From Adhaeribacter soli (GTDB lineage: Bacteria > Bacteroidota > Bacteroidia > Cytophagales > Hymenobacteraceae), in assembly GCF_008727925.1 (NCBI RefSeq), contig NZ_VTWT01000007.1, positions 248,001 to 312,000 of the forward strand: a stretch of 64,000 nt of DNA, written 5' to 3'. Below the pieces are notes generated by a model that ran no database searches, was not told the DNA's origin, and worked only from the letters and a program-made list of their open reading frames with translations. The position numbers and the translations under genes are program-made. Of the stretch, positions 26,354-34,964 are shown one piece after another (the first letter of the stretch is position 1; each line of letters begins with the position of its first letter).

Positions 26354-28657
26354 TTATATTTCTTCGCTTATTTTTCCGTGATCGGGCAGTTGCAGGATCT
26401 GGTCCTGATTCAGGGAATCGCCAAGGCCGCCGTTATTGTAGCGGCTGCAGTCTATTTCTACTGATAAGGGCTGGGCAGGTTTCGTAAATGGTGCTTTGGA
26501 TACGCTCAGGGTTTTATCGGCATACACTTTCTGCATGAATTTACCGTAGATCGGCATGGCAAGTTTATTTCCCTGTCCGTAGGCAGCGCTCCGGAAGTGA
26601 ATGCTGCGGTCTTCACCGCCAACCCAGGTACCGGCAACCAGGTCCGGGGTAATGCCCATAAACCAGGCATCGGAATAGTTGGAAGTCGTTCCCGTTTTGG
26701 CGGCAATCTCGTTTTTCAGCCCGTTCCGAACCCGAAGGCCATAGTAGGAGGTACCGCCTCTTTCATCAGCGGAGCCTTGCAGCAGGTGCAGCATGAGGTA
26801 AGCATTCTCTTCGCTGATGGCTTCTACCGTTTTCGGGTAATATTCCAGCAGTACGTTTCCGTTCTTATCTTCAATACGAGTAATGAAAACCGGTTCGGTC
26901 CATACGCCTTTGTTGGCAAACGTGCCGTAAGCGCCCACCATTTCATATACGTTCACATCGCTGGAACCCAGCGCCAGGGCCGGTACCGCTTCCAGGGGAG
27001 AAGTAATGCCCAGGCGATGGGCATACGCTACCACCGCTTCCGGCGAAAGCTTCTTCATCAGGAAGGCCGTAATGGAGTTAATGGAAAGCGCCAGAGCCCG
27101 GCGTAAAGTGTATTTATTGCCGCTGAAGTTGCCGTCGGAGTTTTTAGGCGTCCAGCTTTGGCCATTGGCGTTGGTAAAGGTTACGGGGGCATCTATAATT
27201 TCGTAGCAGGGCGAATACCCGTTCTCGATGGCCGCGCCGTATACAAAAGGCTTAAAGATAGAGCCCGGTTGCCGGCGGCCCTGCTTTACCTGGTCATATT
27301 TAAAGTATTTGTAGTTGTTGCCGCCTACCCAGACTTTAATGTGGCCGTTGAGCGGGTTCATGGCCATAAAGCCGGTCCGCAGGAAGTTCTTGTAATACCT
27401 GAGCGAGTCCATCGGGCTCATGGTCACTTCTTTCTCTTCCTGAGCATTGTCCCAGGTAAAGACCTTCATTTTTATTTTCTTGTTCAGGTAAAAATTGATC
27501 GAGTCTTCGTTACCCTCAAAACGGTTATGCAGGCTCCGGTACCGGTCGGTGCGCTTCATGGCAATTTGCAGAAAGTCTTTGATCTCTTTTCCGTTCTCAT
27601 CGGTCCAGGGGTTGCGGCCTTTCCAGTACTGGTCAAAAAGCTTTTGCTGGGCTTTCATGTGCTCTTTTACTGCGGCTTCGGCTTTTTCCTGCATGCGGGA
27701 ATCGATGGTAGTATAAATCCGCAGGCCGTCGGCGTAAAGGTCGTGGCCGGTTTCTTTGCACCATTTCAGCAGGAATTTGCTGGCTTCGGCCCGGAAGTAA
27801 GGGGCAATGCCTTTGTTCTGGTTTTCTACGCTGTAGGTGAGTTTTATGGGCGTTTTAGCTAGCGTTTCATACCCATTCTGATCCAGGAAATGGTATTTCA
27901 CCATCTGGGCAAGCACGGTATTGCGGCGGCGCAGGGCGTGGTGCGGGTTAATAACCGGGCTGTAATACGATTGCGCCTTGAGCATACCCACCAGCAAAGC
28001 CGATTCCTGAAGCTCCAGGTTCTGCGGCGTTTTGTTGAAGTAGGTTTTAGCGGCCGTTTTTATACCGAAAGCGTTGCTTCCGAAATCCACCGTGTTCAGG
28101 TACATGGTCATGATCTCTTTCTTGGAATAGTTGCGCTCCAGTTTTATAGACATGATCCATTCCTTCGTTTTAACGATCAGTTTCCGGAAACCCGGCACAT
28201 CGCTCAGCAAACCGTTGTTCAAATCGGAGCGGGTACGGAAAAGGTTTTTGGCCAGCTGCTGGGTAATGGTACTGGAACCCCGGTCTTTGCCCTGCAACTG
28301 GTAAAGGAGAATGGCGAACGTGCCTTTAAAATCGATACCCGAATGCTCTTCAAAACGAACGTCTTCGGTCGCGATCAGGGCGTCGACCAGGTTTTGCGGC
28401 AACTCCTCATACGTAACCGGGGAACGGTTCTCGCGGAAATATTTACCCATGAGCACATTGTCTACCGAGTAAACTTCCGAAGCCAGTTCGCTTTTCGGGT
28501 TCTCTAAGGTTTTAAGATCCGGCAGATCGCCAAAGAGGTTCAGGAAATTGATGCTTACGGCAAAAACGTAAAGCACTAAAGCAAGAATACCACCCGCAAA
28601 GATCGTCCAGAGGGAGATAATTATCGGCTGGTATTTTTTTGAAGGTACTGATGACAT
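26354..28657 (-). CDS. Class A penicillin-binding protein (PBP1A type)
   Basis: 767 residues, bifunctional. After a short cytoplasmic tail and membrane anchor (~11-36) comes the GT51 glycosyltransferase domain, with the catalytic Glu98 in ATEDVRFEEH and SSTITQQLAKNLF. The transpeptidase domain has RQPGSIFKPFVYGA (SxxK serine, near residue 470), a SIN motif and KTGTTSNYSDAWF (KTG). It polymerises and cross-links peptidoglycan from lipid II outside the inner membrane. ATG at 28657 abuts the stop of the upstream sprE/porW gene with no gap, implying coupled translation. Confidence 0.95.
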   Translation of the reverse strand: MSSVPSKKYQPIIISLWTIFAGGILALVLYVFAVSINFLNLFGDLPDLKTLENPKSELASEVYSVDNVLMGKYFRENRSPVTYEELPQNLVDALIATEDVRFEEHSGIDFKGTFAILLYQLQGKDRGSSTITQQLAKNLFRTRSDLNNGLLSDVPGFRKLIVKTKEWIMSIKLERNYSKKEIMTMYLNTVDFGSNAFGIKTAAKTYFNKTPQNLELQESALLVGMLKAQSYYSPVINPHHALRRRNTVLAQMVKYHFLDQNGYETLAKTPIKLTYSVENQNKGIAPYFRAEASKFLLKWCKETGHDLYADGLRIYTTIDSRMQEKAEAAVKEHMKAQQKLFDQYWKGRNPWTDENGKEIKDFLQIAMKRTDRYRSLHNRFEGNEDSINFYLNKKIKMKVFTWDNAQEEKEVTMSPMDSLRYYKNFLRTGFMAMNPLNGHIKVWVGGNNYKYFKYDQVKQGRRQPGSIFKPFVYGAAIENGYSPCYEIIDAPVTFTNANGQSWTPKNSDGNFSGNKYTLRRALALSINSITAFLMKKLSPEAVVAYAHRLGITSPLEAVPALALGSSDVNVYEMVGAYGTFANKGVWTEPVFITRIEDKNGNVLLEYYPKTVEAISEENAYLMLHLLQGSADERGGTSYYGLRVRNGLKNEIAAKTGTTSNYSDAWFMGITPDLVAGTWVGGEDRSIHFRSAAYGQGNKLAMPIYGKFMQKVYADKTLSVSKAPFTKPAQPLSVEIDCSRYNNGGLGDSLNQDQILQLPDHGKISEEI

Positions 28658-31321
28658 TTATTTCTGGTAATTTTTGCGGTAAAAGGCCAGGTATTCTTCC
28701 AGGTTGTTTGCCTTGTAGAAAAGCGGGAAGTTTTCGGCCGATATTACAAAGGTACTAAAATCTGAGCCGCGAAGCTTGCCGAGCGGGGCTTGCGGGGCTT
28801 TTTGTTTTATGGCATAGCTCTGCACCCTTCTGGCATCCGGAAAACCTCTGATAACTAAAAGTTCCAGGGAATCGCCGAGCAGATAAGGCGTTTGCGTTAA
28901 TTTATCGGACTGGTTATACTTTGCATTATAATCCGAGTAAAGCGTCTGTATCTTGTCGAAAGCCTTGTTGCCTATGGGGTAAGCAATTACAAAAAAGTGC
29001 GGGGCCGCCGTATTCAGCGTGTAATTCACGGCCGGAGCCGGCGGGGTTTCCTTTGCCGTTGGCGGGGCTACCGGTGCTTGCTCTTCCGGTTTAGGAGGTT
29101 TATAGGCCAGTTCGCCCGATTCGTAGGCCTGAATGGCGGCCAGGATTTCCTGAGCCTTTGGCACCAATGGGCTGCTCGGGTAGTTCTGAATGAACTGGCT
29201 AGCAGCTTCTTTGTATGCTAACGGTTTCTGAGTGCGGCCAACGAGTAAAACGTCGAGCAGGGCAATTTTATCGCTTATCTCGTTTTGCGGGTACTGTTTC
29301 TGAATGGAGGCGCTCAGAGCAATTGCTTCTTTGTATTTCTCCTGCTCAAAGAAGGTATAAGCCGAATCGTAGAGGAAACGGACTTTCAGGTTTTCAGCGG
29401 CGCTGCGGGCAATAAAGTCCGGTTCGTCCAGCAGGCGGGCAAAAGAAGATTTCGGAAATTCGGCTTTTATGCGGGCCGCATATTCCGAAGCGCGCGGATC
29501 GTTGGCCTGGGAATACAGCAGGTACAGGTTGTAGTAAACTTCGGCCGCGTATTTGGTATTCGGGTTGCGTGCCAGTAATTTCTCGAAGGTTTCGGCTGCC
29601 CGCATAGGCTCCCGGAGTTGCTGGTTATAAATATTGCCCAGTTTGTACAAAGCAGTTTGAAGGCTGTCTTCGGCTTTCTGAAGCTGTTCCGGTTTAAAAG
29701 GAATGTCTTTCAGGAAGGCTTCGCGCCAGGCAATCGCCGGATCAGGTTTAGTGGCCTCAGCTTTAGCTTCGGCGGCGGCAACTTCATCAGGCGTCTGGTT
29801 CTGCAGGTTTGGCCCGGCAGCAGCAGCGGCCGAACGGCGCCAGTTATCCTGCAGTTTACGGTTGCCCCATTTCCGGATAAATTCGTTGCGGGCATTGGCT
29901 ACCAGCGTCGGGTTATCGAAATACCAGCCGGCGCCCTGCGGGTTGGTCTGGCCCGAACCCGGCATGGGCTGGTTAAAGGTATTGTTCTGACCGCCGCTTT
30001 GCTGGCCGGCTATTAAAGCAGCTTCCTGACGGGCAGCTTCTTCTTCAGCTTTTTTCTTCTGAACGGCAATGTAGCGGTTAACCCGGGCGTTCAGGGCTGC
30101 CGTGTCCAGTTTAGCCAGGGTAATTAAGCTGTCCTGGGTTTCTACGGTGGTCAGGTAATTGGTGAATTCGGTTAATACGTCGCGGCGCTCTACTACGGCC
30201 TGGTATTCCGGAGCGGTAGGAGGCAGGGTGTGGGAAGTGCTGTCGTAGTAAGCTTGGGCTAAGCGGTAGTTCTGCTTGTTCTCGTAATAGATCTGGCCGG
30301 CCAGTAAATAGGAGTAGCCTTTTTGCGAGGTGTTGGTGGTAGAGCTTTTAGTGGAAAGCGCTAAGTTGGTTAAGGCTTTGTCGTAGTTTTTCTGCTTCAG
30401 CTCGAATTTGGCCATTTCGTAATAGATCTTATCCCGGTATTCCAGGTTTTTCTGATCTTTCAGCAATTTGGCGTAATACTTCTCGATCCGTTTGCGGTCG
30501 CTGGTGTTGGAAAGTTCGGTTACCTGCCCAAGGTTCAGCTTGGAATAAAAGCCCAGTTCGTAAGGCGGATTACGGCGAAGGATCTTGTTGTATTGCGCAT
30601 AAGCCTTTTTATCCTGACCGGTAAGCTGGTAGTATTGCGCCAGAATAAACCTTACGCGGCTTTTGTCGTCTTTTTTCCCGATAAGCGGTACGGCATGTTC
30701 CAGGTTCTCGATGATCTTTGGCAGCTCGTTCGACAGGGTATAATACTGAGCGCGGGTAAGGTAGTAAAGCGCCGCATTTTCCTTATTCAGCCGTTCTTTT
30801 TTAATGAAATCCGATACCGCTATGGCATTGTCGTTTTCTCCCAGTTTCAGGTAGCTCCGCATGAGCCAGACAAGCGCCAGCTGCCGTTCGTGCACATCTT
30901 TGCTCGTGGTATTTACATACTTGAAAGTCTTGATCGCGTCTTCGTAATCTTCTTTATAATAGCGCGCTTTGCCTAAGAGAATATAACTGTCGTCTACCCA
31001 CTTGCTGCTGCCGTGGCGCTGGATCGGGAAGGAAGCTTTTTTAATGACATCTTCCAGCATAGGGCCAATGGCCGCGGCGGAAGTTTCGTTCGGAGCAGGA
31101 ATAATGACCAGGGGCCGGTTATAATCATACACCATGGCGGTGGCGATCTGGGCCTCGGCCTCTTTCATTTTCTCACGCGCCAGGAAAAAACCGTTATCCC
31201 GCGCCGCCAAATTGTGGTACGCCTTACCAATCGGGTTCTTCTCGCTGGCACAGCCGGCCAATACCAGCACAAAGGCTAATACACTATATAATATATAAGG
31301 ACGAAATTGGCTCAAGGTCAA
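28658..31321 (-). CDS. sprE: TPR lipoprotein SprE/PorW of the type IX secretion system
   Basis: 887 residues from a TTG start at 31321; no ATG lies nearby. The lipoprotein signal ends LVLAGC. An N-terminal SprE-like motif (KAYHNLAARDNGFFLAREKM) follows, then many tetratricopeptide-type helical repeats (YILLGKARYYKEDYEDAIKTF, DKIYYEMAKFELKQKNYDKA, EVYYNLYLLYSQAND). A proline/glutamine-rich linker sits in the middle. PorW/SprE links the outer-membrane translocon to the PorK-PorN ring in the T9SS and is needed for secretion and gliding. The family call rests on length, lipobox, N-terminal motif and TPR layout. It is operon leader for PBP1A and uvrC. Confidence 0.8.
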   Translation of the reverse strand: MTLSQFRPYILYSVLAFVLVLAGCASEKNPIGKAYHNLAARDNGFFLAREKMKEAEAQIATAMVYDYNRPLVIIPAPNETSAAAIGPMLEDVIKKASFPIQRHGSSKWVDDSYILLGKARYYKEDYEDAIKTFKYVNTTSKDVHERQLALVWLMRSYLKLGENDNAIAVSDFIKKERLNKENAALYYLTRAQYYTLSNELPKIIENLEHAVPLIGKKDDKSRVRFILAQYYQLTGQDKKAYAQYNKILRRNPPYELGFYSKLNLGQVTELSNTSDRKRIEKYYAKLLKDQKNLEYRDKIYYEMAKFELKQKNYDKALTNLALSTKSSTTNTSQKGYSYLLAGQIYYENKQNYRLAQAYYDSTSHTLPPTAPEYQAVVERRDVLTEFTNYLTTVETQDSLITLAKLDTAALNARVNRYIAVQKKKAEEEAARQEAALIAGQQSGGQNNTFNQPMPGSGQTNPQGAGWYFDNPTLVANARNEFIRKWGNRKLQDNWRRSAAAAAGPNLQNQTPDEVAAAEAKAEATKPDPAIAWREAFLKDIPFKPEQLQKAEDSLQTALYKLGNIYNQQLREPMRAAETFEKLLARNPNTKYAAEVYYNLYLLYSQANDPRASEYAARIKAEFPKSSFARLLDEPDFIARSAAENLKVRFLYDSAYTFFEQEKYKEAIALSASIQKQYPQNEISDKIALLDVLLVGRTQKPLAYKEAASQFIQNYPSSPLVPKAQEILAAIQAYESGELAYKPPKPEEQAPVAPPTAKETPPAPAVNYTLNTAAPHFFVIAYPIGNKAFDKIQTLYSDYNAKYNQSDKLTQTPYLLGDSLELLVIRGFPDARRVQSYAIKQKAPQAPLGKLRGSDFSTFVISAENFPLFYKANNLEEYLAFYRKNYQK

Positions 31322-31412
31322 TCGGGTTTGGTACGTAAGATGGAACAGCCGGGGCTACGGGATACAACGAGAATACCGCCGGTTTTGGTACGTTAGCCGG
31401 GAAAGCCCCACA

Positions 31413-31420
31413 CAAAAATA
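31413..31420 (-). promoter_or_regulatory. Possible -7 element for the sprE operon
   Basis: On the minus strand this reads TATTTTTG, fitting TAnnTTTG, about 90 nt before the sprE start. A matching -33 box at ideal spacing is not clear. Confidence 0.4.
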
Positions 31421-31527
31421 TAGGTTTTTATTCGCAAACACCTATCGTTTTCCCGGAAGTTCAGTTTTTTACGTACACGCCTGAGCCGCACTGTATAAAT
31501 AAATGGTATAGTTACGGCCGGAAAAAC

Positions 31528-31535
31528 TATTTTTG
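31528..31535 (+). promoter_or_regulatory. -7 element of the ATP synthase operon
   Basis: TATTTTTG matches TAnnTTTG and ends 18 bp before the atpZ ATG at 31554. This supports the ATG over the in-frame TTG at 31533, which lies inside the promoter. No clear -33 TTG was found. Confidence 0.55.
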
Positions 31536-31553
31536 CACTTACATTACTACCTT

Positions 31554-31790
31554 ATGGCAACAGGAGAAGATAACCGGCAGGAAAATGAGCAGAAAGCAAC
31601 CAATGCTTTTGTGCGTTATTCGGGCATGGCTTTTCAGATGATCGCGGTTTTGCTGGCGGCGGCTTACGGCGGCCGGTGGCTCGACGATAAGGTTGGGAAC
31701 GAGCAGCCCTGGTTTACCCTGGTGTTGCTCCTGATCGGGGTGGTAGCGTCTATGTACTTAATAATAAAAACGGTAACCAAACAGTCTTAA
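31554..31790 (+). CDS. atpZ: AtpZ/AtpI-family F1Fo assembly protein
   Basis: 78 residues from ATG at 31554. A hydrophilic start (ATGEDNRQENEQKATNAFVR) is followed by two membrane helices (MAFQMIAVLLAAAYGGRWLDD and PWFTLVLLLIGVVASMYLIIK). This is the typical AtpZ layout; AtpZ/AtpI proteins help c-ring assembly or Mg2+/Ca2+ supply. It is the first gene of the atp operon, 10 bp before the next gene. Confidence 0.88.
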   Translation: MATGEDNRQENEQKATNAFVRYSGMAFQMIAVLLAAAYGGRWLDDKVGNEQPWFTLVLLLIGVVASMYLIIKTVTKQS

Positions 31791-31800
31791 AAACCATTAC

Positions 31801-32184
31801 GTGAGCTTTACCCGCAAACTGCTTATTATCACCGCCGTGATCTCCCTTTTGATCGGCCTTTTAATTTACACCACCGGCTTTAAAGTAGTGCATCCGTTTA
31901 TCTGGTACATGTTGCTCTTTTTTGTGTTCGTAACCGCCTTTACGTTCTTTATTACTAAAAAAGGGTATGAAGAAGACGAGGGGAATTTCCAGTTGTATTA
32001 TTTCGGTTCCATGGCTTTCCGGGTAATCATGTGCCTGGCGGTGGTATTTTTGTATGTTATCTTCGTGGATGAAAGGCACTTGCAGTTTGCCTTCAACTTC
32101 TTTGCTTTGTATTTTATTTTTACCGGGTTTGAAATCTATTGCATTTTGACTAACTTGCGCCCGATTTCAAAAAAGCAGTTATAG
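31801..32184 (+). CDS. Four-helix membrane protein in the atp operon (AtpI-like position)
   Basis: 127 residues from a GTG start at 31801, 10 bp after atpZ. Four hydrophobic helices: LLIITAVISLLIGLLIYTTG, FIWYMLLFFVFVTAFTFFI, AFRVIMCLAVVFLYVIFV and FAFNFFALYFIFTGFEIYCI. Size, topology and position equal those of AtpI (subunit i), but sequence similarity cannot be judged by eye. A role in ATP synthase assembly is inferred from context only. Confidence 0.75.
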   Translation: MSFTRKLLIITAVISLLIGLLIYTTGFKVVHPFIWYMLLFFVFVTAFTFFITKKGYEEDEGNFQLYYFGSMAFRVIMCLAVVFLYVIFVDERHLQFAFNFFALYFIFTGFEIYCILTNLRPISKKQL

Positions 32185-32228
32185 GGTGTTTTGCCCTGGT
32201 GCTGAGTTTGGCTTATAAATATCTCTTA

Positions 32229-33314
32229 ATGAAGAAGTTATTTGCTTTATTGCTAGTAGTGTTCTCTTTTACCTCTTTCGCTTCTGCTGCTGCCGAAGAG
32301 GGCGAACCGTTCAATCCCGGTGAAATGATCACCCACCACATCGGCGATGATTACACCTGGCATTTTGCCGACGGCCTGGTCCTGAACCTGCCGGTGATCC
32401 TTTACGGAGAGAAAGGATTAGATGTATTTTCGGCCGGAAACTTTTATAACGAAAACCATGACGTGGTTCCTTACAACGGTTACGTAATGGAGCACGGCCA
32501 CATTTATTACGATAACGGACAAGGACACCCGCGCACCGAAACGGTAGACGGGAAAGAAAAGCACGTTGGCCCGCTGGATTTTTCCATCACCAAGAACGTG
32601 GCTTCCCTGCTTATAAGCGCCGTGTTGCTGCTGGGCATATTCTTTACCATTGCCGGCCGCTACAAAAAGACTCATGGTCGCGCACCTTACGGTATTCAGT
32701 CTTTCTTTGAGCCGATCATTATTTTTGTGCGCGACGAGATCGCCAAACCGAACATCGGTCCGAAATACGAGCGCTTTGTACCTTATCTGCTCACGATCTT
32801 CTTCTTTATCTGGTTCAACAACCTTTTAGGTCTGATCCCAGGCGGCGCTAACTTAACCGGAAACATTGCCGTTACCATGATGCTGGCTTTGTTTACGCTC
32901 ATCGTAACGCTGGCGAGCTCCAATAAAAACTACTGGGCGCACATATTCAAAACTCCCGGCGTTCCGATCCCGCTTTTAATAATCATGATCCCGATTGAGC
33001 TGGTAGGTATTTTAACCAAGCCTTTCTCCCTGATGGTTCGTCTTTTTGCAAACATCACGGCCGGTCACATCATTATCCTGAGCTTGTTCTCCCTGATCTT
33101 TATTTTTGAAAGCATTGCTGTTGGCCCGATCTCGGTAGCCTTCGCGATCTTCATGAACTTCCTGGAGCTGTTCGTAGCTTTATTGCAGGCTTATGTGTTC
33201 ACCCTGCTTTCGGCCATGTACTTTGGCGGCGCGGTAGAAGAGCACGACCATGTAGAAGATATGGGCTTCGGCGACGGTGCACATGCTTTAACCACGCCGG
33301 TAGCGGCACACTAA
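32229..33314 (+). CDS. atpB: F1Fo ATP synthase subunit a
   Basis: 361 residues from ATG at 32229; the frame could extend to 32199. It has a cleavable-looking signal (KKLFALLLVVFSFTSFASA) and a ~100-residue extracytoplasmic extension before the membrane core. This form is usual in Bacteroidota and much longer than the 270-residue E. coli protein. The proton-channel region is visible: FVPYLLTIFFFIWFNNLLGL, IPIELVGILTKPFSLMVRLF with the essential Arg, and FANITAGHIIILSLF. It ends with a His/Asp-rich tail. Confidence 0.95.
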   Translation: MKKLFALLLVVFSFTSFASAAAEEGEPFNPGEMITHHIGDDYTWHFADGLVLNLPVILYGEKGLDVFSAGNFYNENHDVVPYNGYVMEHGHIYYDNGQGHPRTETVDGKEKHVGPLDFSITKNVASLLISAVLLLGIFFTIAGRYKKTHGRAPYGIQSFFEPIIIFVRDEIAKPNIGPKYERFVPYLLTIFFFIWFNNLLGLIPGGANLTGNIAVTMMLALFTLIVTLASSNKNYWAHIFKTPGVPIPLLIIMIPIELVGILTKPFSLMVRLFANITAGHIIILSLFSLIFIFESIAVGPISVAFAIFMNFLELFVALLQAYVFTLLSAMYFGGAVEEHDHVEDMGFGDGAHALTTPVAAH

Positions 33315-33353
33315 TTCGTTTTTTCTTTTTTTAACTATATATTTTAAACCATT

Positions 33354-33617
33354 ATGTTGTTAACATTATTGTTGCAAGCAATTTCAGATTCAGGTATGGG
33401 TCTTGCTATCATGGGTGCCGGTATCGGTGCTGGTTTAGTAGCTTTAGCTGCTGGTCTTGGTATCGGTCGTATCGGTGGTTCCGCTATGGAAGCTATCGCT
33501 CGTCAGCCTGAGGCTTCTGGCAAAATCCAGACTGCAATGATCATTGCTGCTGCTCTTATCGAGGGTGTTGCCCTGTTCGGTGTAGTAGTGTGTCTGCTGA
33601 TCTCTTTCAAAGGCTAA
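33354..33617 (+). CDS. atpE: F1Fo ATP synthase subunit c
   Basis: 87 residues, two helices forming the c-ring hairpin. First helix: GMGLAIMGAGIGAGLVALAAGLGIG; loop: ARQPEA. The second helix holds the proton-binding Glu70 (AAALIEGVALFGVVV). Codons are strongly GGT/GCT biased compared with neighbours, fitting the high translation needed for a multicopy subunit. A 12-bp hairpin follows at 33646-33674. Confidence 0.96.
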   Translation: MLLTLLLQAISDSGMGLAIMGAGIGAGLVALAAGLGIGRIGGSAMEAIARQPEASGKIQTAMIIAAALIEGVALFGVVVCLLISFKG

Positions 33618-33645
33618 TTCGCTTTTAAAAGAAAAATTACAGGAA

Positions 33646-33674
33646 CTGTTTCCCGGCGATTGGCCGGGAAACAG
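33646..33674 (+). other. mRNA stem-loop between atpE and atpF
   Basis: The 12-bp perfect stem CTGTTTCCCGGC (33646-33657) pairs with GCCGGGAAACAG (33663-33674) over a 5-nt loop. No T-tract follows and the operon continues, so it is better seen as an mRNA stabiliser or partial terminator that favours subunit c. Confidence 0.65.
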
Positions 33675-33781
33675 ACCTCCTGAACCAAGTTGAAAAAAGA
33701 ATTAAAGTTTCGCATAAAAATTGGCTAAGCCGCAAAACGATAGCGTTTTAAAGCAAAAAACCCGATAAACTGTAAATTAAG

Positions 33782-34276
33782 ATGGATTTAGTAACCCCTG
33801 GTATTGGTTTAATTTTCTGGCAGACAATCACTTTCCTGATCGTATTATTCCTGCTTTCCAAATTTGCCTGGAAGCCGATCATGTCTTCGTTGCGCGAACG
33901 CGAATCTTCTATCGAAAATGCCCTGAGCATGGCCGAGAAAGCCAAGCTGGAGATGCAGGAACTGAAAGCCGGTAACGAAAAATTACTGGCCGAAGCCCGT
34001 GCCGAGCGCGACCGGATTCTGAAAGACGCTTCTGCTGCAAGCAACCAGATGATAGAAGAAGCAAAAGCGAAAGCTGCCGATGAAAGTGCCCGCATGGTAG
34101 CCGCTGCCCGCGAAGCCGTAGCCAACGAAAAACGTGCTGCTTTAACCGAGATCAAAAATTTAGCCGGCAGCCTTTCCGTAGAAATTGCCGAACAGTTACT
34201 GAAACGCGAACTGTCTGATGCCACTGCCCAGAAGCAACTGGTAAACGACTACATGAAAGAAGTAACGCTTAATTAA
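33782..34276 (+). CDS. atpF: F1Fo ATP synthase subunit b
   Basis: 164 residues. It begins MDLVTPGIGLIFWQTITFLI with a single N-terminal membrane helix. A long, charged Ala-rich coiled coil of the peripheral stalk follows (MAEKAKLEMQELKAGNEKLL ... AREAVANEKRAALTEIKNLA). ATG at 33782, 164 bp after atpE, with the hairpin in between. Confidence 0.95.
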   Translation: MDLVTPGIGLIFWQTITFLIVLFLLSKFAWKPIMSSLRERESSIENALSMAEKAKLEMQELKAGNEKLLAEARAERDRILKDASAASNQMIEEAKAKAADESARMVAAAREAVANEKRAALTEIKNLAGSLSVEIAEQLLKRELSDATAQKQLVNDYMKEVTLN

Positions 34277-34277
34277 T

Positions 34278-34398
34278 TTGAAAATTTGAAGATGTGAAAA
34301 TTTGAAAATGATTTTCAGATTTTTCCCTTCAGATAAAAAGAAGTTTAAAAGTTGATTGCAAAAACAATCAGCAATTAACAATCAACAATTAACAATTT
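34278..34398 (+). repeat. Word-like repeats in the atpF-atpH gap
   Basis: Two low-complexity blocks are seen: a GAAAATTTGAAGATG-type block (34278-34323) that recurs at 59891-59941, and a CAATTAACAATCAAC-type block (34364-34398) that recurs at 9766-9792 and, inverted, at 9599-9633. The second ends six bases before the atpH ATG. Confidence 0.7.
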
Positions 34399-34404
34399 AA
34401 ATAA

Positions 34405-34962
34405 ATGTCAGATATCCGCGTTGCTTCCCGATATGCCAAGTCGCTGCTCGATCTCGCTATAGAGAAAGGTACGCTTGAGCAGGTACGCCAGGACATGCTG
34501 CTTTTGGATAAAACAGTTCAGCAGAACCGCGATTACCAGTTAATGCTGAAGAACCCGATCATCAAGCACGATAAGAAGCTGGCTATTTTAAAAGCGATCT
34601 TCGACGGTAAGGTTTCCCCGATGACTTCTTTGTTTCTGGAGATCGTTACCAAAAAGCACCGTGAAGCCGTGCTGGAATCGATGCCGAAAGAATTCGAGAA
34701 CCAGTATAACCTGAAAATGAACATTCAGCGCGCCACCATTACCACGGCTGTTCCTTTGGATGCCGCTCAGCGCGAAGAATTCAACCGCCTGGTAGCTGCC
34801 AGAACCGGCAAAACCATTCAGCTGGAAGAGAAGATCGATCCGAGCCTGATCGGCGGTTTTGTACTCACGATCGGCGATAAGCAGGTAGACGATTCCATTA
34901 AGAGCAGCCTGCAGCGGTTGCGCAATAAATTTAACGATAACTCATACATTTCTAAATTATAA
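34405..34962 (+). CDS. atpH: F1Fo ATP synthase subunit delta
   Basis: 185 residues. N-terminal helical domain ([20 protein letters not shown]) plus conserved core ([15 protein letters not shown]) and C-terminal beta part ([26 protein letters not shown]). It joins the F1 head to the b-subunit stalk. Only 2 bp separate its stop from the atpA start. Confidence 0.95.
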   Translation: MSDIRVASRYAKSLLDLAIEKGTLEQVRQDMLLLDKTVQQNRDYQLMLKNPIIKHDKKLAILKAIFDGKVSPMTSLFLEIVTKKHREAVLESMPKEFENQYNLKMNIQRATITTAVPLDAAQREEFNRLVAARTGKTIQLEEKIDPSLIGGFVLTIGDKQVDDSIKSSLQRLRNKFNDNSYISKL

Positions 34963-34964
34963 TC

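Noticed and set aside
25643-26464. 273-codon plus-strand frame across uvrC
   Set aside because: Shadow of uvrC and the end of the PBP1A gene; no recognisable protein features.
27158-27862. 234-codon plus-strand frame inside the PBP1A gene
   Set aside because: Antisense shadow in GC-rich coding sequence.
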